From Aeromicrobium sp. (GTDB lineage: Bacteria > Actinomycetota > Actinomycetes > Propionibacteriales > Nocardioidaceae): a stretch of 45,880 nucleotides of DNA. The stretch is from the NCBI RefSeq assembly GCF_025965075.1, contig NZ_JAOPXQ010000011.1:1-45880 (forward strand). Direction: 5' to 3'. The notes beneath the pieces were generated by a model. The model ran no database searches and had not been told where the DNA came from. It saw only the letters and a program-made list of their open reading frames with translations. The translations under genes and the position numbers were made by a program. Below are positions 1 to 6,399 of this stretch, one piece after another; within the stretch, counting starts at the first letter, position 1, and each line of letters starts with the position of its first letter.

Positions 1-187
1 ACTTCTCGGTCAGGAGGTCCTTGGCGTCCTGGCTGCCCGTCCCGGGCAGGGCGAGGTCGTTGCTCGTCTGCGCACCGACGGTCGACGCGGCGCCCACGAC
101 GGCGATCAGGACGGCGGCCCAGATGCCGACCACCACCAGGGCACGTCGTGCGCAGAACCCCCCGAGTCGTCGGAGCAGGTTCGCCAT
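1..187 (-). CDS. MMPL/RND-family membrane exporter, N-terminal fragment
   Basis: The reading frame starts at ATG 187 and runs off the left edge, so only the first 62 residues are visible. They show a basic cytoplasmic start (MANLLRRLGGFCARR), one hydrophobic segment at about residues 16-36, and then an outward segment with LPGTGSQDAKDLL. This layout, with TM1 followed by a (L/V)PGT-S-A-LL stretch, is typical of actinobacterial MMPL/RND transporters, which export lipids or drugs using the proton gradient. The gene is divergent from the cls remnant. A hexamer TAGACC lies 7 bases before the ATG, so the mRNA may be leaderless. A TCACCC-N5-GGATGA dyad lies 22 bases upstream of that hexamer. Substrate unknown. 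Confidence 0.8.
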   Translation of the reverse strand, partial: MANLLRRLGGFCARRALVVVGIWAAVLIAVVGAASTVGAQTSNDLALPGTGSQDAKDLLTEK

Positions 188-222
188 GCGCCCCGGTCTA
201 TCGGGCCCCGGAGGGGTCGTCC

Positions 223-239
223 TCACCCCTCGCGGATGA
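223..239 (-). promoter_or_regulatory. TCACCC-N5-GGATGA dyad upstream of the MMPL gene
   Basis: The sequence is TCACCC-CTCGC-GGATGA, one mismatch from the dyad TCACCC-N5-GGGTGA seen at 980, 1030 and 5687. Exactly 22 bases separate it from the hexamer TAGACC (200-195, minus strand), which sits 7 bases before the ATG at 187. The centre would be about -44 if transcription starts at the ATG, a position typical of an activator site. Confidence 0.5.
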
Positions 240-303
240 GGACGCCTGTCACATTCCCGGACGACGATGGGACGGACCGGAACCCACCGTCGAGGAGCCA
301 CCC

Positions 304-439
304 GTGCACAACATCGTCGTCGTGGCAGGAGCGGTGCTGCTGGTCATCGACTACGTCATCACGTTCCTCGCCCTCGATCGACGACGATGTCGCCGTCATC
401 GGCTCGAGCACCATGGACATGCGCTCGTTCGCCCTCAAC
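304..439 (+). pseudogene. Cardiolipin synthase remnant with internal deletion and frameshift
   Basis: A good Shine-Dalgarno (GAGGAG, 292-297) precedes GTG 304, which opens about 24 codons of a hydrophobic N-terminus (VHNIVVVAGAVLLVIDYVIT...). At about 374-376 the similarity jumps to another frame. There the reading SIDDDVAVIGSSTMDMRSF matches the segment after the second HKD motif in the C-terminal half of bacterial cardiolipin synthases. The catalytic HxKxxxxD motifs and several hundred residues are missing, and the similarity stops after ALN at 439. The literal GTG frame ends at about 447 and cannot be functional. Family assignment rests on these two short segments. The deletion could predate the loss of the rest of the gene. 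Confidence 0.65.
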
Positions 440-491
440 TCCAGTAGCGGCTGCCGGGCTCGGGCCCCGGCGCAGCACGGGGTGAGCGCCC

Positions 492-878
492 TCAGGTCAG
501 CACCTTGGTCTTGGCCTGTTCGTACTCGGTCGGCGAGATCGTCCCACGGTCACGCATCTCGGCCAGCTCCTTCAGCTGGCTGGACACGTTGGACCCGCCG
601 GCCGCGTCCTGCACGTACGCCCGCATGTCGGCGTCACGCTCCTGACTTGCCTGCCGGTAGCGCTCGTTCATCGAGCCGCCGCGGACGATGAGGTAGCAGA
701 GCGTCCCGAGCCACGGCAGCAGGACGATGAAGAGGGTCCACAGCGCCTTGACGCCACCGCTCAGCTCGTTGTCGCGGAACAGGTCGCCGAGGATGTGGAT
801 GAGAAGCGTGATCCACGCCAGCAGCAACGTGAACCAGAAGATCGAGACGAACAGGTCCCAGAAGCTGAAGTCTTCCAT
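492..878 (-). CDS. PLDc_N-type membrane protein with C-terminal SHOCT domain
   Basis: 128 residues. Two hydrophobic helices (about residues 8-30 and 44-66) separated by a polar loop with a DLFRDNELSGG stretch resemble the phospholipase D nuclease N-terminal (PLDc_N) domain. The second helix carries the typical W-x-L-F-I-V-L-L-P-W-L-G pattern. Residues 100-128 (LKELAEMRDRGTISPTEYEQAK) fit a SHOCT domain, a short C-terminal oligomerisation module. No catalytic residues are seen, so it is probably a small membrane scaffold or stress protein. Start ATG 878 has GGGAGAG about 9 bases upstream. A TCACCC-N5-GGGTGA dyad at 980-996 and a hexamer CAGGCT (957-952) lie upstream, with a predicted start of transcription near 945. 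Confidence 0.75.
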   Translation of the reverse strand: MEDFSFWDLFVSIFWFTLLLAWITLLIHILGDLFRDNELSGGVKALWTLFIVLLPWLGTLCYLIVRGGSMNERYRQASQERDADMRAYVQDAAGGSNVSSQLKELAEMRDRGTISPTEYEQAKTKVLT

Positions 879-979
879 GAGTGAACTCTCCCTTGGCTTT
901 CGTCACCGAGCTGGCTCTCGTGACGGGACGTGCCTCGCTCGTCCGAAGAACAGCCTGTCGGCTCCGGACGCCGGGGGGC

Positions 980-996
980 TCACCCGTACGGGGTGA
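980..996 (-). promoter_or_regulatory. TCACCC-N5-GGGTGA dyad (copy for the PLDc_N/SHOCT gene)
   Basis: The sequence TCACCC-GTACG-GGGTGA has perfect 6-base arms. On the minus strand, 22 bases separate it from CAGGCT (957-952), a CANNNT-type -10. The same motif and spacing occur at 1030-1046 facing the other way, so this 200-base intergenic region holds one copy per divergent gene. Confidence 0.6.
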
Positions 997-1029
997 ATCC
1001 CGGGCACCGGGCCGATCCCGCGACCGTGC

Positions 1030-1046
1030 TCACCCGCGGGGGGTGA
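1030..1046 (+). promoter_or_regulatory. TCACCC-N5-GGGTGA dyad (copy for the 1081 gene)
   Basis: The sequence TCACCC-GCGGG-GGGTGA has perfect arms. It ends 22 bases before CACGGT (1069-1074), which is itself 6 bases before the ATG at 1081. If the transcript is leaderless, the dyad centre lies at -43. Confidence 0.6.
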
Positions 1047-1080
1047 CGTGGCGTGGGCCCGCCCGCCGCACGGTGGGCGC

Positions 1081-1560
1081 ATGGAACAGCGCACCTCGTC
1101 CCTCGGCGCGTCCGACGCGCTGTACGACGTCCTGCTCGCGAACCGGCCCCCGGAGGAGCTGCTCGAGCGCTTCACGGCCGTGTCGGTGTGGGCGACCCGG
1201 GCTCAGACGTCGCTGACCCGGCGGGGGAGCGGACCCCCGCAGCTGGACGCCCTCCTCGAGTCGCTGTGCTCGGTCGGCGCGCGGCTCCTCGAGGTCCATC
1301 GGGAGCCGACCGGGTGGGACGACCGGCCGACGTACGAGGTGCGGGTCGAGGGCGAGGTGGGGGAGCCGCTGCTGCGATGGCTCAACTGGTCCCACCGGGT
1401 GGTGCCGGGACAGACCCACGTACGGATCGTGGCCTCGGCCGACGAGCTGCACCACTTCCTGCAGGCCTGCACCGCGAGCGGTGCGGGCATCCAGCGCGTC
1501 CACCGGCTCAGCAGAGACCGAGCTGACGTCCCCGGCGCACGGCGTCGACCCGGCGATTGA
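1081..1560 (+). CDS. Conserved-looking hypothetical protein, 159 aa
   Basis: I do not recognise a family. The product is soluble, acidic to neutral and lacks a signal peptide. The N-terminal part is helical (residues 1-75, with SLGASDALYDVLLANRPPEE). A middle region (about 80-140) looks like alternating strands and helices, with YEVRVEGEVGEPLLRWLNW and a final basic tail. The ATG is 6 bases after a CACGGT hexamer, and there is no Shine-Dalgarno, so translation may be leaderless. The dyad at 1030-1046 suggests joint control with the neighbouring PLDc_N gene. The last 53 bases overlap the convergent LuxR gene, so the C-terminal tail is the least certain part. Confidence 0.6.
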   Translation: MEQRTSSLGASDALYDVLLANRPPEELLERFTAVSVWATRAQTSLTRRGSGPPQLDALLESLCSVGARLLEVHREPTGWDDRPTYEVRVEGEVGEPLLRWLNWSHRVVPGQTHVRIVASADELHHFLQACTASGAGIQRVHRLSRDRADVPGARRRPGD

Positions 1561-2872
1561 CGCAGAGCTTGCCGAAGATGCCCTTGAGGTGGGTCTTGAC
1601 GGTGTTGGGCGACACGTAGAGGGCGGCGGCGATCTCGTCGGTCGAGTACATCTGGGCCAGGAGGTCCAGGACCTGTGCCTCCCGCTCGGTCAGGTGCGCG
1701 CCGACGACCGGGTCCGACGGGTCCGGGGGGCCGATGGGGGGTCCGTGGCCGGTGCTGGCCGACCTGACGTCGCGAAGGCTCGCCAGGAAGTCCCGGTGCG
1801 TGCGTCTCAGTCCCGGGTGGCGGTCCACCAGAGGCCGCACCCAGTGCCACTCGTGGCGCACGGGCGTCCGCAGGCCCTCCCACTCGGCCGCGCGCAGCGC
1901 CCGATCGACCAGGCTCCGTCCGCGGCCCGTGCTGCCGCGGTCCTCGGCGATGCGTGCCTCGAGCAGCCAGGCCCGGATCTGCAGAGCGAGGGGGGCGCCG
2001 TCGAGGGCCTCCGTGACCTGGCGCACCGCGGCGTCGGCCCCGCGGACGTCGCCGATCGTGAGTCGCGCCGCCGCGGTCGTCACGCCCGCCTCCACGGCCG
2101 CGCCGGCCGGCAGGGCGGTGAGGGTGCTCAGTGCCCGGTGGGCCTCGCCCGCCGAGAGCATGGCGTCGGCCTTGGCGGCCATCAGCACGCTCGTGGCCCA
2201 GCTCGTTCGGGCGAACCCCGCACCGTCCGTCGTGAGCAGCCGGACGGCCGCGTCGGGGCGACGAGCCTCGACGAGCAGGCGGGCCCGCAGGAGGAGCGCG
2301 GCGGTCGCGGGCCAGGGCTCGGGGTCGGGGTCCGGGTCTCCGGCGAGCAGCATCTCGCGGTCCAGGAGGTCCGCCCCCCGCACCACCTCGGCACGCTCGA
2401 GCCGGATCCAGTCGCGTGCCACGCGAACGGGGGAGCCGTCGCGGCCGTCGGTGACCCCTCGGGCCCCGGCGGCGAGTCCGGCATGGACCTCGGCGCGTCG
2501 GAGGTCGCCCTGGACGGCCTCCACCAGTGCCAGCTGCTCGAGGCAGGTCTGTCGCTGCGGCACCGCGGATGCCGCGCGGGCGCCCTGATGGAACGAGCGG
2601 GCCGCTTCCGGCAGATGTCCCATCGACGCCTGCAGCAGCCCCACGCGAGCCGCCAACGCCGCAGAACGGATCGGCAACGGTCGCGGTGTGGCCATCGCGC
2701 CCGAGGCCCGGACGGCTCCCATTGCTCCGGTCGAGTGCACGACCTCCGCGCGGCCGAGACTGCCGTCAGCCCGGATCTCGAGCACGGCCCAGTCCCGCCC
2801 GGGGTCGTGACGGTCCTGCGTGGGGTCGAGGCTCGCCCGGTCGAGGTCGACCGGAACCGGGGGGATGCTCAT
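1508..2872 (-). CDS. LuxR-family regulator with TPR-like region, no ATPase domain
   Basis: 454 residues from ATG 2872, chosen because AGGA lies 7 bases upstream. A longer in-frame start at 2938 falls inside a palindrome. The C-terminus (about residues 390-454) is a LuxR/FixJ helix-turn-helix: LTEREAQVLDLLAQ, then NTVKTHLKGIFGKL. The middle (about 60-350) is alanine- and leucine-rich paired helices like the TPR-type region of MalT/LAL regulators. The P-loop ATPase module of that family is absent; the N-terminus has no Walker A. It lies downstream of, and in the same direction as, a full-length LAL regulator (2972-5242), 99 bases away. Two perfect palindromes lie in that gap. It may be a split paralogue or partner of its neighbour. 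Ligand and targets are unknown. Confidence 0.85.
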   Translation of the reverse strand: MSIPPVPVDLDRASLDPTQDRHDPGRDWAVLEIRADGSLGRAEVVHSTGAMGAVRASGAMATPRPLPIRSAALAARVGLLQASMGHLPEAARSFHQGARAASAVPQRQTCLEQLALVEAVQGDLRRAEVHAGLAAGARGVTDGRDGSPVRVARDWIRLERAEVVRGADLLDREMLLAGDPDPDPEPWPATAALLLRARLLVEARRPDAAVRLLTTDGAGFARTSWATSVLMAAKADAMLSAGEAHRALSTLTALPAGAAVEAGVTTAAARLTIGDVRGADAAVRQVTEALDGAPLALQIRAWLLEARIAEDRGSTGRGRSLVDRALRAAEWEGLRTPVRHEWHWVRPLVDRHPGLRRTHRDFLASLRDVRSASTGHGPPIGPPDPSDPVVGAHLTEREAQVLDLLAQMYSTDEIAAALYVSPNTVKTHLKGIFGKLCVNRRVDAVRRGRQLGLC

Positions 2873-2921
2873 CGAGAAGTCCTGACGGCGCGGGGCGGAT
2901 ACTCCATTGACGTCCTGGGGG

Positions 2922-2940
2922 AGGTGAGGCCGCCTCACCT
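2922..2940. promoter_or_regulatory. Perfect 9-bp inverted repeat between the two LuxR genes
   Basis: Arms AGGTGAGGC and GCCTCACCT are separated by a single C. It lies upstream of the 2872 start and just downstream of the 2972-5242 gene. It could be an operator or part of a terminator; no T-run follows, which favours an operator. Confidence 0.5.
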
Positions 2941-2947
2941 TCCCCGC

Positions 2948-2967
2948 GATCTCACCCGGGTGAGATC
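2948..2967. promoter_or_regulatory. Perfect 20-bp palindrome GATCTCACCC/GGGTGAGATC
   Basis: Fully self-complementary over 20 bases and ending 5 bases before the stop codon of the full-length LAL gene. It contains TCACCC and GGGTGA half-sites with no spacer, unlike the 5-base-spaced dyads elsewhere in the window. Possible autoregulatory operator or rho-independent stem without a U-tract. Confidence 0.5.
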
Positions 2968-2971
2968 GTCG

Positions 2972-5242
2972 TCAGATCAGGCCCTGCTGTCGTCCCGCCA
3001 CCACGGCCTCCTCCCGGGCGTGTACCCCGAGCTTGCGGTAGATCGCCCGGGCGTGGGTCTTGACGGTGTTGGCGGACAGGTAGAGCTCGTCGGAGATCTC
3101 CTGGAGGCTCATCGACCCCTGCAGGATCCGCAAGACGTCGAGCTCCCGGTCGGTCAGGTCCTGTCCCGCGCCGACGTCGTCGGGCTCGTGGAGGAGGCGC
3201 CGGATGTCGACCACCCGCGCGTCGACGGCCCCGAGCCCGTCGGTGAACCTGGCCAGCTGCGAGTCCAGCTCGTCCAGCAGTCGACGAGCCAGCTCGGTGT
3301 GTCCGGCTTCGGCGGCGACCCGGGCGTGGACGACCAGGTGGTGGACCATGCCCCACGGCCCGTGCGCGGGGCTCTCGCGACGAAGGGAGAGCCCCTTGGC
3401 GAGGACGGCCAGTGCCTGCTCGACGTCGCCGGCAACAGCGAGTGCTCGTCCTCGCGCCGTGAAGGCCAGCGAGGCCTGGGGCACCCCCCGCAGCCCGTGC
3501 GACTCCAGCAGCGCCATGGCGGCGTCGGCACGTTCGCCGGCCCGTGTGGTCTCGCCCAGCTCGTCCTGGACCAACGACTCGATCGCGAGCGCCAGCACCT
3601 GGATGATGACGGGTGCCCGATCGTTGCGCCAGGCGTTGACGAGCGGCGTCAGAGCGCGTTCGAGGTCGCCCTGCACATAGGCCGCATGTCCCATCGCGGC
3701 GTTCGCGACGGCATAGAACGGTGAGTAGCGGTCGGTCTCCAGCGCCACGGCGCGCTCGGCCCCGCGCATCATGTCGTCCGGTCCGTCGTAGCCGAAGAGC
3801 GCAGCGATCATCGCGGTCGCGGACTCGACCGATCTCGACCCGTCCGGCAACGGACCATGCTCCCGGACGGCCTCCAACGACACGAGCGCGGCGTGGAGCG
3901 CCGCCTCGTCGCCCACGAGGGCGGCCAGCCACGCGGCGGTCATGGACGCCGCCGGGCCGGAGGCCTCGTTGAGCGGGCCGATGGCGTCGAGCCAGGCGAG
4001 GACCGTGGCGATGCGGCCGGCGTCGACGTAGTGCAACCAGTGCACCTCCACCAGCAGGGACGCGGTCTCGGTGTCGCCGGCGGCGATCGAGTGCCGGACG
4101 GCCTCGTCGACGTTGCCCCGGCGGCTGAACCACTCGGCAGCGCGGGCCTGCAGGACACGCGCCTCTCCGGGGCGCCGGAGGTCGAGCTCGGTGCGGGCGA
4201 CGGCCGAGAAGAGGCGATGGAACCGGTACCAGTGCCGGGCGTCGTCCAGGGGGACGAGGAACAGGTTGGTGCGCTCGAGCTCGCGCAGGATCGCCCCCGA
4301 CCGGGTCGAGCCGGTGACGTGGTCGCACAGTCCGGCCGAGAAGCGATCGAGCACCGACACGCTCTCGATGAACGTGCGCAGCTCGTCGGAGTGCCGGGCG
4401 AGGACCTCCTCGACGAGGTAGTCGCCGATGAACCGGTTGCCGCCACTGAAGTCCCGCACGAAGGCATCCGGGTCGTCGCGACCGGCCAGGGACAGTCCGG
4501 CCAGGTAGAGCCCCGCGGGCCATCCCTCGGTGCGCCCCATCAGCCGGCGGGTCGAGTCCTCGTCGAGCATCGCGCCCTCGCGGGCCAGCACCGTCTCGGC
4601 CTCGTCGCACGTGAACGCCAGGTCGTCGGCCCGGATCTCCAGCAGGTCGCCGGAGGCGCGCAGGCGGCCCAGACGGAGCCCGGGATCGGCTCGCGTCAGG
4701 ATCACGAGGTGCGCCCGCGGCGGGAGGTGCTCGACGAGGTGCTCGACCTGGGCATGACCCTCGGCTCCGGTGATGACGTGGAAGTCGTCCAGCACCACCA
4801 CGATGTCCTCGTCGGTGACGGCCAGCGAGTCCACGATCGCGGAGAGCGTGGGCCCCGGTGCGGCGGTGTCGTCGATCATGCCTGGGGTGGTCAGCTCGGT
4901 TCCCGGCCCGCTGTCGGCCCGCTCGAGCGCCGCCGCGACATGGGCCCTCAGTCGGCGAGGGTCGTTCTCGTCGGGGTCCAGCGACAGCCAGGCCGCTCGA
5001 GGACGCGTCTCCTCGAGCCACTGCGCCGTCAGGATCGTCTTGCCGTAGCCCACGGGCGCAGCGATGAGGGTCACCGGATGATCGCGCACAGCACGCATGC
5101 GGCTGATGAGTCGCTCACGTCGCATCCAGTCGTCGCGGCTGGGCGGCCGGTGCAGCTTGGCCTCGAGGAAGGAGCCGCGGGATGCCCGGCTCTGCGCTCG
5201 ATCGACCGATCGTGCCGCTTCGCCATCCCTCATGTGCTTCAC
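2972..5242 (-). CDS. MalT/LAL-type LuxR-family ATP-dependent transcriptional regulator
   Basis: 756 residues from GTG 5242, or 753 from ATG 5233. GGAGG lies 3 bases before the GTG and 12 before the ATG, so the start is uncertain. Domain order is as follows. A short N-terminus ends in FLEAKLHRP, the usual entry to LAL proteins. A P-loop follows (Walker A APVGYGKT at about 63-70; Walker B IVVVLDDFHVI at about 146-156). Then come winged-helix and long TPR-like helical repeats, and a LuxR HTH at about 690-756 (LTDRELDVLRIL, NTVKTHARAIYRKL). Such proteins are ATP-dependent activators whose TPR region binds an inducer. It is divergent from nothing close; the nearest upstream gene (5406-5621) is on the same strand 163 bases away. 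A TGTCCC-N5-GGGACA dyad lies between. Confidence 0.92.
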   Translation of the reverse strand: MKHMRDGEAARSVDRAQSRASRGSFLEAKLHRPPSRDDWMRRERLISRMRAVRDHPVTLIAAPVGYGKTILTAQWLEETRPRAAWLSLDPDENDPRRLRAHVAAALERADSGPGTELTTPGMIDDTAAPGPTLSAIVDSLAVTDEDIVVVLDDFHVITGAEGHAQVEHLVEHLPPRAHLVILTRADPGLRLGRLRASGDLLEIRADDLAFTCDEAETVLAREGAMLDEDSTRRLMGRTEGWPAGLYLAGLSLAGRDDPDAFVRDFSGGNRFIGDYLVEEVLARHSDELRTFIESVSVLDRFSAGLCDHVTGSTRSGAILRELERTNLFLVPLDDARHWYRFHRLFSAVARTELDLRRPGEARVLQARAAEWFSRRGNVDEAVRHSIAAGDTETASLLVEVHWLHYVDAGRIATVLAWLDAIGPLNEASGPAASMTAAWLAALVGDEAALHAALVSLEAVREHGPLPDGSRSVESATAMIAALFGYDGPDDMMRGAERAVALETDRYSPFYAVANAAMGHAAYVQGDLERALTPLVNAWRNDRAPVIIQVLALAIESLVQDELGETTRAGERADAAMALLESHGLRGVPQASLAFTARGRALAVAGDVEQALAVLAKGLSLRRESPAHGPWGMVHHLVVHARVAAEAGHTELARRLLDELDSQLARFTDGLGAVDARVVDIRRLLHEPDDVGAGQDLTDRELDVLRILQGSMSLQEISDELYLSANTVKTHARAIYRKLGVHAREEAVVAGRQQGLI

Positions 5243-5357
5243 GCACCTCCGACCGCCGGGGCTGGCCCGGTGGTGCCGGACCCGCCGTTGCGCTCGACCG
5301 TGTCATGACATCTGCGGGAACGTCCACGACATCGTGGGCGCTCCTGCCACCTGGGCC

Positions 5358-5374
5358 TGTCCCGTCCTGGGACA
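5358..5374. promoter_or_regulatory. TGTCCC-N5-GGGACA inverted repeat upstream of the LAL gene
   Basis: Perfect 6-base arms with a 5-base spacer, about 116 bases upstream of the LAL start and downstream of the 5406-5621 gene. Candidate operator for the LAL gene or part of a terminator. Its half-sites are the reverse orientation of the DosR-box-like GGGACC elements. Confidence 0.4.
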
Positions 5375-5405
5375 CCACCATGCTAGCTCCGGAAGCCCGG
5401 CGGAG

Positions 5406-5621
5406 TCACGAGTCGGCATCCGGATCCTTGCGGACGTCGACCAGCGGGAACCCCTCACGCCGCAGGGCGGCCAGTAACCCGTGCAGCTCGGCCTCGTCGG
5501 CCAGCTCGGCGCGGATCAGGCTCCCCATGACGTCCATCGTGACGGTGACTCCGGGGAAGTCCTCGAGGAGGCGGGTCGGCACCGCCCCGACGGCACGGAT
5601 CTCGTAGGCGGCCCTCGCCAT
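5406..5621 (-). CDS. Small hypothetical protein, 71 aa
   Basis: Starts at ATG 5621 with GGGGGG about 5-10 bases upstream; an in-frame GTG at 5627 is a less likely start. The sequence MARAAYEIRAVGAVPTRLL then GVTVTMDVMGSLIRAELAD reads as a compact alpha-beta domain: strand, short helix (LLEDFPG), two strands, helix (EAELHGLLAALRREG), strand. Similar small alpha-beta proteins are common in actinobacteria. I cannot name the family or a function. Upstream is a TCACCC-N5-GGGTGA dyad (5687-5703) followed after 23 bases by CATGGT (5663-5658), so it probably belongs to the same regulon as the genes at 187, 878 and 1081. Confidence 0.7.
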   Translation of the reverse strand: MARAAYEIRAVGAVPTRLLEDFPGVTVTMDVMGSLIRAELADEAELHGLLAALRREGFPLVDVRKDPDADS

Positions 5622-5686
5622 GGGCACCCCCCTTCATCGACAGGCGCGCTGATCGCCACCATGCGTCACGAACGGGACTCGGCGAG

Positions 5687-5703
5687 TCACCCTTCGCGGG
5701 TGA
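5687..5703 (-). promoter_or_regulatory. TCACCC-N5-GGGTGA dyad between the 5621 and 5760 genes
   Basis: TCACCC-TTCGC-GGGTGA with perfect arms. On the minus strand it is 23 bases from CATGGT (5663-5658). On the plus side it ends 7 bases before the DosR-box-like element of the USP gene, so it could act on either or both divergent genes. Confidence 0.55.
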
Positions 5704-5710
5704 CGTTCGC

Positions 5711-5724
5711 AGGACCTTGGACCA
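5711..5724 (+). promoter_or_regulatory. DosR/DevR-box-like site of the first USP operon
   Basis: AGGACCTTGGACCA matches GGGACCTTGGTCCC at 11 of 14 positions. Its centre is 42.5 bases upstream of the ATG of the USP gene, which appears leaderless (-10 TAGCCT at 5748-5753, then 6 bases). A centre near -42 is the usual place for a DosR-type activator overlapping the -35 region. Confidence 0.5.
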
Positions 5725-5747
5725 TTCCGACCGTCGCGGCTCCCTCC

Positions 5748-5753
5748 TAGCCT
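5748..5753 (+). promoter_or_regulatory. -10 hexamer TAGCCT of a leaderless USP promoter
   Basis: TAGCCT is followed by six bases and then ATG 5760, leaving no room for a ribosome binding site. Confidence 0.55.
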
Positions 5754-5759
5754 CCGTGC

Positions 5760-6374
5760 ATGACGATTCGACGAGAGATCACGGCCCACGGCGGGATGCT
5801 CGTCGGTCACGACGGCTCCGAGGTGGCCGACCGCGCGCTCCGCACCGCGGTCAGGAGCGCCGCAGCGCTCCATTCCCGGGTGACGGTCGTCCGGGCCTGG
5901 GACGTGTTCAGCGCCCCCCGGCCCGACACCTGGCGGGCCGGGTTCGTCCCGCCGATGGAGGATTTCGAGGCCTCCGCGCTGCGGGCGCTCGACGAGGACG
6001 TCGAGCCGGTCCGCGCGTCCCACCCCGACGTGGAGATCGAGACTCAGGTCGTCCACGGATATGCCGCCGAGAACCTCATCGCGGCCTCCGAGCACGTCGA
6101 CCTCGTCGTGGTGGGCAGCCGCGGCCACGGCGGCTTCGCCGGCCTGCTGCTGGGATCGGTCAGCGAGCAGGTGGTTCGTCATGCGGGCTGTCCCGTCCTG
6201 GTCGATCGTGGCCGTGGGGACATCGTGACGACGCCGGACGAGCACCGGGCCATGGAGCTGGCCCTGCTGAGCGAGCTCGGCCTCGGCGACCCGAACCCTG
6301 CGCCCCAGGACGATGGTCCCGCGAGCGGGGGCGCTGGACCCTATCTGCACGACGGGCCGCCGGGTGAGCGTTGA
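5760..6374 (+). CDS. Universal stress protein, single UspA domain
   Basis: 204 residues. The Usp fold runs from MLVGHDGSEVADRALR (about 14-29) to CPVLVDRG (about 142-149). The ATP-binding signature G-x2-G-x9-G-S is intact in GSRGHGGFAGLLLGS. An acidic C-terminal tail of about 50 residues (EHRAMELALLSELG...) lies outside the domain. Family members bind ATP and act in stress survival; in mycobacteria many belong to the DosR hypoxia regulon. First gene of a run with an alcohol dehydrogenase 25 bases downstream and a USP-like protein. It has a DosR-box-like site and a leaderless -10. Among the USPs in this window it is the only one with a full ATP motif. Confidence 0.93.
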   Translation: MTIRREITAHGGMLVGHDGSEVADRALRTAVRSAAALHSRVTVVRAWDVFSAPRPDTWRAGFVPPMEDFEASALRALDEDVEPVRASHPDVEIETQVVHGYAAENLIAASEHVDLVVVGSRGHGGFAGLLLGSVSEQVVRHAGCPVLVDRGRGDIVTTPDEHRAMELALLSELGLGDPNPAPQDDGPASGGAGPYLHDGPPGER

Positions 6375-6399
6375 GGGACCGCCGATGCGAGGAGCAGCC

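Noticed and set aside
1481-3724. Long plus-strand open frame antisense to the two LuxR genes
   Set aside because: High-GC DNA gives long open antisense frames. The product is low in hydrophobic patterning and has no recognisable motif, whereas the minus strand gives clear LuxR HTH and P-loop motifs.
2952-5021. Second long minus-strand frame overlapping the LAL gene
   Set aside because: It is a shadow in another frame, strongly arginine/proline-biased, with no motifs.
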